Assembly: GCA_902482185.1 (NCBI GenBank)
Contig: CABSZR010000001.1
Location: 1 to 29,259, forward strand
DNA length: 29,259 nucleotides
Source: an uncultured Collinsella sp.
GTDB taxonomy: Bacteria; Actinomycetota; Coriobacteriia; Coriobacteriales; Coriobacteriaceae
Direction: 5' to 3'
Shown here: piece after piece, positions 23,716-29,259 of the stretch
Position numbering within the stretch: position 1 is the first letter of the stretch
Layout: each line of letters starts with the position of its first letter
Program-made: the position numbers and the translations under genes
The notes under the pieces: model-generated
Told to the model about the DNA's origin: nothing
Databases searched by the model: none
Seen by the model: the letters and a program-made list of their open reading frames with translations, nothing else

Positions 23716-24537
23716 CTACATCCCATTGCGCAGATCGCACACGCCGGCTGCCGCCATCTCGCGCAGCAGCGTCTCGCGGTCGCGCGTCACGATCAAATCC
23801 AGCGGGAAGTGAATCTCGTCGAGCATCTTGCGCGCGTGATCGAGCTTGCCAATGGCCATGCCAATGTGGGCATCGGTTGACACGCCAATGCCCACGCCCA
23901 GCTCGGCGCAGCGCTCGGCAATCTTGCGGCATACGGCCCAATGCTCAGTGTCGACACCGTGTTCAAGACTATGGTTGTTGATCTCGATAATCTTGTGCTT
24001 GGCCTTAGCCGCCAACAGCACCTCGTCGATATCGAACGGCACGCCCGAACGCCCCGTGTGACCCAGCATGAACACCTTGGGGTGCTCCAGGGCATTGATA
24101 TACATCTCGGTCGTCTGGGCCAGCGTCGCGCCCTCAGCAATCTGCGGATTATGCACGCTTGCAACCAAATAATCCAAATTACGCGTAACCAAATCGAACA
24201 GCGAATGCTGACGGCTGTACGAATCGCCGGCAATATCGAGCGTGACAGGAGTGTCCTCGCCAAACAGGCTTCCGTCCAGCGAAACGATATCGGCCTCGGC
24301 ACCACGCAGCACCAGCACGCCGCTCCAAATGCGCGGCCAGATATCCTGGTTGATAAAGAACTGGTAACTGCGCAGGTCATTGGGGCAAGCCGTAACCATA
24401 GAGCTCAAATGGTCGGCAGATCCGAGCACCTGCAGACCACGCTCTGCCGCCCAGTACACATTCTCCTCAATGGTCGAATATGCATGCGCAGAGAACATCG
24501 TATGGGTATGAATGTCACAAGAAAGCAGGTAGGGCAT
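23716..24537 (-). CDS. PHP-domain phosphatase (YcdX-like)
   Basis: A 273-residue metal-dependent phosphoesterase. ATG 24537 follows AAGGAGA. The PHP metal ligands are all visible: H10 and H12 in DIHTHTMFSAHA, H43 in SADHLS, E81 in RGAEADI, H129 in ASVHNP, H160 in LGHTGRSG, and D222/H224 in STDAHIG. The length and the GHTGR segment match the YcdX-type phosphatases better than histidinol phosphatase HisK or the polymerase PHP domain. Substrate unknown. A possible promoter (TTTACG-N18-TACAAT) lies within 60 bp upstream. The neighbouring aminotransferase is on the same strand, 165 bp upstream with a hairpin between, so the genes may be only loosely co-transcribed. Confidence 0.87.
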   Translation of the reverse strand: MPYLLSCDIHTHTMFSAHAYSTIEENVYWAAERGLQVLGSADHLSSMVTACPNDLRSYQFFINQDIWPRIWSGVLVLRGAEADIVSLDGSLFGEDTPVTLDIAGDSYSRQHSLFDLVTRNLDYLVASVHNPQIAEGATLAQTTEMYINALEHPKVFMLGHTGRSGVPFDIDEVLLAAKAKHKIIEINNHSLEHGVDTEHWAVCRKIAERCAELGVGIGVSTDAHIGMAIGKLDHARKMLDEIHFPLDLIVTRDRETLLREMAAAGVCDLRNGM

Positions 24538-24637
24538 CAGGTCTCCTTATCTGGCACGGCCGTCGCTTATATTCATTGTACGCATAGCCTTCGATAGTCG
24601 TAAAACCACTCCATCCCAAAGACACAACGTCCATGAC

Positions 24638-24668
24638 AACGGGGTCCGGCTTAACACCAAACCCCGTT
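24638..24668 (-). terminator. Hairpin after the aminotransferase gene
   Basis: AACGGGGT and ACCCCGTT form an 8-bp stem with a 15-base loop, followed on the minus strand by GTCATGG. There is only a short T stretch (TTGT), so termination is probably partial. Confidence 0.5.
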
Positions 24669-24702
24669 TCACGTAAAACATTGTAGGCAGAGCGCTTTAC
24701 TT

Positions 24703-25887
24703 TTAACGATACTCGTCCGCCAACTGTTTCCAAGCGGGTAGCGAATTGACAATCGTTTCGTAGCTCACGCAATAGCCCAGGCGGAACCAACCCGGCATAC
24801 CAAAGCTGTCCGAGGGAACCGCAAGCAACTCATACTTCTTTGCGCGCTCGCAAAACGCATTCGCATCGGGCTCGAGTGCCTTCACCCACAGGTAGAAAGC
24901 ACCGTCCGGCTCAACATAGGTATAGCCGTAGTCCGTCAAAGCATCGGTGAGCGCCGTGCGGTTGCGGGCATAGGCCCCGACATCACTCGGCTCATCGATG
25001 CAATCGATGATCACGCGCTGAAAGAGTGCCGGTGCGCATACAAAACCCAGCGTACGGGCAGCGCCCGCAACAGCCGGCATCAGACGGGCAGCCTGCGGAT
25101 TGGTGTTGGGAACCAAGATCCACCCCACGCGCTCGCCCGGCAGCGACAGCGACTTGGAATACGAGTAGCACACGATGGTGTGCTCGTAGATCGAAGGCAC
25201 CCAAGGCACCTCGGCGCCATAGACAATCTCGCGATACGGCTCATCCGAGATGAGCATAATCGGATTCTCGGGATCGCGCTGAGCGTTGGCCTCGCGCAGA
25301 ACATTGGCCAGTCGCGTCAGCGTGTTGCGTGTATATACGGCACCAGTCGGATTGTTGGGCGAGTCGATGATGACGGCAGTCGTCTTATCGGTAATCGCCT
25401 TGAGCACGTTGTCCACGCTCAGCTGGAACGTATCTTCATCGGCGAGCGCCTCAACACACGTACAGCCGGCCTTCTCAATCCAAACGCGATACTCCGGAAA
25501 GTACGGGGCGATAACAATAACCTCGTCGCCCGGGTTCGTAACGGCGTTGAGCGTGCAGGTGAGCGAAGCCGCGGCACCCACCGTCATAAAGACGTCCTTA
25601 CCCTCATAGTTCGTTCCAAAGCGGCGGTTGAGCGATTCGGCGACGGCTGCTCGACATTGCGGCAGGCCCGGAGCGGGGGTGTAGCCGTGCAACTGGTCAC
25701 TCGGCAGCTCCAGGGCCTTCTTAATGGACTCCGCCACAGCAGCGGGTGCCGGAACGCTCGGATTGCCCAGCGAAAAATCAAATACGTTTTCCGCACCGAT
25801 CTGCGCCTTGCGCTCAAGGCCATAGCTAAAAATCTCACGGATGATGGAGCTTTCCGCACCGCGAGCATACATAGTTTCGTTGATCAT
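24703..25887 (-). CDS. Pyridoxal-phosphate aminotransferase, class I/II
   Basis: A 394-residue fold-type I aminotransferase. ATG 25887 follows AAAGGGG and gives MINETMYARGAESSIIREIF; an earlier open stretch enters a palindrome and is not coding. Family landmarks are FSLGNPSVPAP (39-49), SPNNPTGAVY (176-185), D215 and Y218 in SDEPYRE for the cofactor ring, and K245 in YSYSKSLSLPGERVGW for the Schiff base. A conserved C-terminal arginine is in WFRLGYC. The ELPSDQLHGYTPAPGLP segment is typical of aspartate-type enzymes that often serve as broad-range amino-acid:2-oxoacid aminotransferases. The specific substrate is not clear. Confidence 0.92.
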   Translation of the reverse strand: MINETMYARGAESSIIREIFSYGLERKAQIGAENVFDFSLGNPSVPAPAAVAESIKKALELPSDQLHGYTPAPGLPQCRAAVAESLNRRFGTNYEGKDVFMTVGAAASLTCTLNAVTNPGDEVIVIAPYFPEYRVWIEKAGCTCVEALADEDTFQLSVDNVLKAITDKTTAVIIDSPNNPTGAVYTRNTLTRLANVLREANAQRDPENPIMLISDEPYREIVYGAEVPWVPSIYEHTIVCYSYSKSLSLPGERVGWILVPNTNPQAARLMPAVAGAARTLGFVCAPALFQRVIIDCIDEPSDVGAYARNRTALTDALTDYGYTYVEPDGAFYLWVKALEPDANAFCERAKKYELLAVPSDSFGMPGWFRLGYCVSYETIVNSLPAWKQLADEYR

Positions 25888-25948
25888 CTGTTCCCCTTTC
25901 GCATAGGCGCTATTGTACGCTTTAGCCGAGCAAAGTGCCGCAGCAATG

Positions 25949-26006
25949 TTGATTGGGGACAGACTTAAATGCGTGAAAACGCTCATTTAAGTCTGTCCCC
26001 AATCAA
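25949..26006. repeat. 58-bp palindrome with GGGGACAG arms
   Basis: Arms 25949-25971 and 25984-26006 are perfect 23-bp reverse complements (TTGATTGGGGACAGACTTAA and onwards) with a 12-base centre that adds a GCGT/ACGC pairing. It lies between the ftsH terminator and the aminotransferase start, partly in its leader region. Confidence 0.9.
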
Positions 26007-26033
26007 CAGACGGCCCCATATCGCTCAAAAGAA

Positions 26034-26065
26034 AAAGCCTCCGCAGGTTTCCCCGCGGAGGCTTT
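26034..26065 (-). terminator. ftsH terminator
   Basis: AAAGCCTCCGC and GCGGAGGCTTT form a perfect 11-bp stem with a 10-base loop, and the minus strand continues TTCTTTTG. It starts 11 bp after the ftsH stop. Confidence 0.85.
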
Positions 26066-26076
26066 CGCCACAAAGA

Positions 26077-28212
26077 CTATTTGTCGGCGTCGGTGTCGGC
26101 ATCGACGACGGCATGGTCATCGTCAGCATCATCGGATGCGGCTTCGGCATCCTCCTGCATGGCCGCCTGCGCAAAGGCCGCGGCATCAGCCGCCAGCTCC
26201 TCCTCGCTCATTCGAGGCACGCGCTTCTTGGTCGGCATGCCGGCCGCCTTGGCATTGCGCTCCTCCTTGGCCGCCAGGATATCACCCTCGCGCTCAAGGT
26301 AGGCATTCCACTCGTTGTCGAGCAGGGCGTTCACGGCGTCACCTTCGACGGTCTCGCGCTCAAGCAGCACCTTCGCCATCAGATCGAGCTGATCGCGACG
26401 GGCGTCCAGGATCTCGACCGCACGACGATGGGCCTCACGCATGATGCGCTGAACCTCGATATCGATGCGGCGCGCCGTCTCCTCGGAGTAATCCTGATGA
26501 TCGGCGTAATCGCGACCGAGGAACACCTGATGTTGCGCCTCGCCAAACACTTGCGTGCCCAGCTCCTCGCTCATGCCCAGGCGCGTGACCATCTCGCGCG
26601 CCATCTTGGTTGCGCGCTCCAGATCGTTGCTCGCGCCCGACGTAATGTCATCGCACATGAGCTCCTCGGCAACGCGACCGCCCAAGAACACGGCGAGCTC
26701 GTCGAGCATCTCGTTCTTGGTCTTGAGGAAGTGGTCCTCCTGCGGAAGCTGCAGCGTGTAGCCCAGCGCCTGGCCGCGGCTGACGATCGAGATCTTGTGG
26801 ACCGGATCGGAGTGCTCCAGGATGTGGCCCACCAGGGCGTGACCGCTCTCGTGGTAGGCAATCGTGGTGCGCTCGGCCTCGGTCATCACGCGACCCTTGC
26901 GCTGCGGTCCGGCAATCACGCGCTCCATCGATTCCTCGACCTCGTCCATCGAGATCACGGAACGATGACGGCGAGCGGCCAGCAACGCAGACTCGTTGAG
27001 CAGGTTCGCCAAATCGGCACCAGTAAAGCCAACGGTCATCTGGGCGAGCTTCTCAAACTTAACGTCCTCGTCCATCGGCTTGTTCTCGGCATGCACGCGC
27101 AAGATCTGCTCGCGGCCCTTCACATCCGGACGGTCGACCGTAACCTGACGGTCAAAACGACCGGGACGCAGCAATGCCGGATCCAGGATGTCAGGACGGT
27201 TAGTCGCAGCGATCAGGATGACCGACTCGCTTTCCTCAAAGCCGTCCATCTCGACCAGCAGCTGGTTGAGCGTCTGCTCGCGCTCGTCGTGACCGCCGCC
27301 CAAGCCGGCTCCGCGCTGACGTCCCACGGCATCGATCTCATCGATGAAGATGATCGACGGGGCCTGGGACTTGGCCTCCTTAAAGAGGTCACGCACACGG
27401 CTGGCGCCGACACCTACGAACATCTCGACAAAGTCGGAACCCGAGATGCTAAAGAACGGCACGCCCGCCTCGCCGGCAACGGCCTTGGCCAGCAGCGTTT
27501 TACCGGTGCCCGGAGGGCCCACCAGCAACACGCCACGCGGGATCTTGGCGCCCAGTTTGCGATAGCGGTCCGGATCGCTCAAAAAGTCACGGATCTCCTC
27601 GAGCTCCTCGACTGCCTCGTCCACGCCGGCAACGTCTTCAAACTTGACCTTGGGGCGTGTGGCCTCGTTGGTCTTGGCGTTGGTCTTGCCAAACTGCATG
27701 TTCCTGTTGTTGGCGCCCATCATCTGGCGCATAAAGTAGAACATGATGGCGATAAGGGCGATCGTCGGAAGCACACTCATCGCCAAGTCGCCCCAAAAAT
27801 CGGGATCGTTGGTGTTGACGATGTACTTGGTATCGGGGTGCTCCGCCATGAGCTCGGCAAGCGAATCGGAGCCGACATAGGTCGAGGAGAAGCTCTTGAG
27901 CTCGCTCGTATCGCCCTTGTCCTTCTTCGTCTTCCAGTAATGACCCGTCACGCTTCCGTCTTGAACCGTATAGGTCAGATCTTCGACGCGATCCTGCTTG
28001 ATGGCGCTGACCATCTCGCTCGTCGCGAGCTTAACGGTATTGCTGGAGCTGGCAAAGCCGGAACCCATATTAAAGAAGGCATAGCCCAGAAGCGCGCAAG
28101 CCAAAAGAAAATACAGCCAGCCCGTACGCGTGGGCTTCTTGCCTCCGGGCATCCCCGGGATCTTTGGGTCCCGGGGAGTCTTGGAATTGTTGTCGTTACG
28201 GTCGTCGGGCAT
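26077..28212 (-). CDS. ftsH: ATP-dependent zinc metalloprotease FtsH
   Basis: A 711-residue membrane-bound AAA+ protease that degrades misfolded membrane and regulatory proteins. Membrane helices are at about residues 31-48 and 143-161, with a small extracytoplasmic domain between. The AAA domain has Walker A GPPGTGKT (232-239), Walker B FIDEID (289-294), and the second region of homology around [19 protein letters not shown]. The zinc site is HESGH (454-458), with the third ligand in the later [11 protein letters not shown] helix region. The C-terminal tail (about 670-711) is rich in Ala, Glu and Asp and probably disordered. The start ATG lies one base after the hpt stop, with GGAGG within the end of hpt. 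The tilS-hpt-ftsH order is widely conserved. Confidence 0.97.
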   Translation of the reverse strand: MPDDRNDNNSKTPRDPKIPGMPGGKKPTRTGWLYFLLACALLGYAFFNMGSGFASSSNTVKLATSEMVSAIKQDRVEDLTYTVQDGSVTGHYWKTKKDKGDTSELKSFSSTYVGSDSLAELMAEHPDTKYIVNTNDPDFWGDLAMSVLPTIALIAIMFYFMRQMMGANNRNMQFGKTNAKTNEATRPKVKFEDVAGVDEAVEELEEIRDFLSDPDRYRKLGAKIPRGVLLVGPPGTGKTLLAKAVAGEAGVPFFSISGSDFVEMFVGVGASRVRDLFKEAKSQAPSIIFIDEIDAVGRQRGAGLGGGHDEREQTLNQLLVEMDGFEESESVILIAATNRPDILDPALLRPGRFDRQVTVDRPDVKGREQILRVHAENKPMDEDVKFEKLAQMTVGFTGADLANLLNESALLAARRHRSVISMDEVEESMERVIAGPQRKGRVMTEAERTTIAYHESGHALVGHILEHSDPVHKISIVSRGQALGYTLQLPQEDHFLKTKNEMLDELAVFLGGRVAEELMCDDITSGASNDLERATKMAREMVTRLGMSEELGTQVFGEAQHQVFLGRDYADHQDYSEETARRIDIEVQRIMREAHRRAVEILDARRDQLDLMAKVLLERETVEGDAVNALLDNEWNAYLEREGDILAAKEERNAKAAGMPTKKRVPRMSEEELAADAAAFAQAAMQEDAEAASDDADDDHAVVDADTDADK

Positions 28213-28213
28213 C

Positions 28214-28762
28214 TTACGAATAAACCTCCGGTTTCAAAATGCCCAGATACGGAAGGTTACGATAGCGCTCGGCATAGTCGAGGCCGTAGCCCACCACAAA
28301 GGCATCGGGGCAATGGGTTCCAACATACTTGGGCGTGATGGCCGAGGTGCGGTCCTCAACGTCCTTCCACAGGAAGGCAGCGACCTCCAGCGAAGCGGGC
28401 TTGCGGCTCTCGAGGTTCTTCATCAGATACTTGAGCGTCAGGCCCGAGTCCAGAATGTCCTCGACGATCAGCACGTCGCGACCGCGGATGTCGATATCCA
28501 GGTCCTTAATGATACGCACGATACCCGAGGACTTCACACCGTCGCCATAGCTCGAAACAGCCATGAAATCGATGTTGGTCGGCAGCTCGATCTTACGCAT
28601 CAGGTCGCCCATAAAGACCACGGCGCCGCGCAGGACCGCAATCAGCACCAGATCCTTACCCGCGTAGTCGCGAGTAATCTGCTCGCCTAGACGAGAGACG
28701 ATACCGTCGATATCCTCCTGCGTGAACAGAACCTTCTCGATATCCGGATGTTGAGAAGCCAT
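28214..28762 (-). CDS. hpt: Hypoxanthine phosphoribosyltransferase
   Basis: A purine-salvage enzyme that makes IMP or GMP from hypoxanthine or guanine and PRPP; cytoplasmic. The 182-residue length is normal. ATG 28762 follows AAAGGG. The PRPP loop is VLIVEDILDSGLTL (97-110). LIAVLRGAVVFMGDLMRKI (40-58) and FMAVSSYGDGVKSSG (66-80) are the usual neighbouring conserved segments, and DAFVVGYGLDYAERYRNLPYLG forms the purine-binding C-terminal part. It is followed almost without gap by ftsH and preceded, after 147 bp, by tilS on the same strand. Confidence 0.96.
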   Translation of the reverse strand: MASQHPDIEKVLFTQEDIDGIVSRLGEQITRDYAGKDLVLIAVLRGAVVFMGDLMRKIELPTNIDFMAVSSYGDGVKSSGIVRIIKDLDIDIRGRDVLIVEDILDSGLTLKYLMKNLESRKPASLEVAAFLWKDVEDRTSAITPKYVGTHCPDAFVVGYGLDYAERYRNLPYLGILKPEVYS

Positions 28763-28818
28763 GACAACCCTTTCTTGTGCTTATCGCCCACACACCGCCG
28801 TATGGACGCGAACTACAC

Positions 28819-28827
28819 ATTCTAGCA
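28819..28827 (-). promoter_or_regulatory. Extended -10 promoter before hpt-ftsH
   Basis: On the minus strand TGCTAGAAT fits an extended -10 (TGnTAGAAT). The -35 region is poor (GGTAAA at 17 bases, part of the palindrome GGTAAATTTACC). It would give hpt-ftsH a start independent of tilS. A GAATAGC/GCTATTC stem (28891-28915) overlaps the tilS stop just upstream. Confidence 0.4.
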
Positions 28828-28909
28828 GCGCACGGGGTAAATTTACCAGCCCGTACGCCATCAGCGCGGGAATACCGTCAACGTCGCACAGAATAGCAGG
28901 CGTGGGACG

Positions 28910-29259
28910 CTATTCCGCATCGACCACGCGGAGCAGATATGCCACACGCGTTGCGGCCGTGCACTTAAAACGCTCGTCCGCGCGAACTCCGGCGACCCAC
29001 ACCACGGCACCCCCCGGCGCCGTCCTCACCATGGGCACTCCGGCGCGCTCGGAAACGGGAATGCGAGCCTCACCTAGCAAGTCGGATACTTTCTTGCTTC
29101 GACCACTCATCCCTAACGGGCACATCACGTCTCCCGGTGCGGGACCGTCCACCCACAGGCGCGCCGATCGCGCCTCGGCAGGGATCTCGCCACGCGAGCC
29201 CGCCAGGATCCGCTCACTATCGCTGTCGGCAAAACCCAGGGCAGCCGCGTCTACCAAAG
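28910..29259 (-). CDS. tilS: tRNA(Ile)-lysidine synthase, C-terminal part (5' end outside window)
   Basis: About 116 C-terminal residues of TilS, which converts the wobble cytidine of tRNA-Ile(CAU) to lysidine. The identifying segment is PLGMSGRSKKVSDLLGEARIPVSERAGVPMV followed by GGAVVWVAGVRADERFK, the TilS C-terminal domain. The N-terminal PP-loop is beyond the right edge. Its position before hpt and ftsH agrees with the conserved gene order. No start codon can be given because the frame is open to the window end. Confidence 0.9.
   Translation of the reverse strand, partial: LVDAAALGFADSDSERILAGSRGEIPAEARSARLWVDGPAPGDVMCPLGMSGRSKKVSDLLGEARIPVSERAGVPMVRTAPGGAVVWVAGVRADERFKCTAATRVAYLLRVVDAE

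Noticed and set aside
24515..24790. A 91-codon minus-strand frame between the aminotransferase and PHP genes, including a protein-like stretch (SLGWSGFTTIEGYAYNEY)
   Set aside because: It overlaps both neighbours in a different frame, crosses a terminator hairpin, and has no ribosome binding site. A small peptide gene is not excluded but not supported.
28213..28213. A tilS-hpt-ftsH arrangement as a novel cluster
   Set aside because: This gene order is widely conserved in bacteria and is ordinary.
25969..28338. A plus-strand open frame of about 789 codons
   Set aside because: It lies antisense to ftsH, which is certain. It has no family motif and no binding site at its start, which falls inside a palindrome.

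Overview
The window looks like chromosomal DNA of a high-GC Gram-positive gut actinobacterium, most likely Coriobacteriia and close to Collinsella. This rests on codon usage, a split transketolase, an actinobacterial-type EF-G-like GTPase, and short repeats containing GGGACAGG or GGGGACAG hairpins that I associate with that group. It is an inference, because no rRNA or other phylogenetic marker is present. About 25 genes are readable. No tRNA, rRNA, CRISPR array, IS transposase or phage gene was seen.

Positions 1-6.7 kb: the 5' part of an unrecognised small-domain gene, then a YeiH-family membrane exporter broken by a nonsense codon and a one-base frameshift. A GntR/FCD regulator is divergent from it. 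glmS follows, with a palindromic operator candidate, then a LacI regulator and a HAD phosphatase.

Positions 6.8-8.5 kb: an orphan larE (nickel-pincer cofactor sulfur transferase), then about 780 bp without an intact gene. That stretch holds terminators, two copies of a 47-bp repeat, the decayed 3' end of a winged-helix regulator with serine/leucine repeats, and a perfect 66-bp palindrome.

Positions 8.5-15.9 kb: a six-gene minus-strand carbohydrate cluster. In transcription order it is a fructose-type PTS IIBC, a GatZ/KbaZ-family protein, a transaldolase, transketolase N and C subunits, and a PTS IIA. A LacI regulator is divergent from it. No GatY-type catalytic aldolase and no sugar-phosphate kinase is present, so the GatZ-like protein probably has a stand-alone role, possibly as a sugar-phosphate 4-epimerase. 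A T-tailed terminator inside the cluster and a pseudoknot-like intergenic structure suggest graded expression. This is the best candidate for a pathway not yet described.

Positions 16-22 kb: a secreted or membrane-anchored DNA/RNA non-specific nuclease, an EF-G paralogue with degenerate GTPase motifs, and an amino-acid ABC transporter operon (Tat/lipobox binding protein, permease, ATPase). The operon has a good promoter carrying TAAAGTG repeats. A 137-bp nested inverted repeat follows.

Positions 22-29 kb: an RumA-type RNA uracil-5-methyltransferase with a lysine-rich tail, a PHP-family phosphatase, a class I aminotransferase, a 58-bp palindrome, and the conserved tilS-hpt-ftsH group, with tilS cut by the window end.
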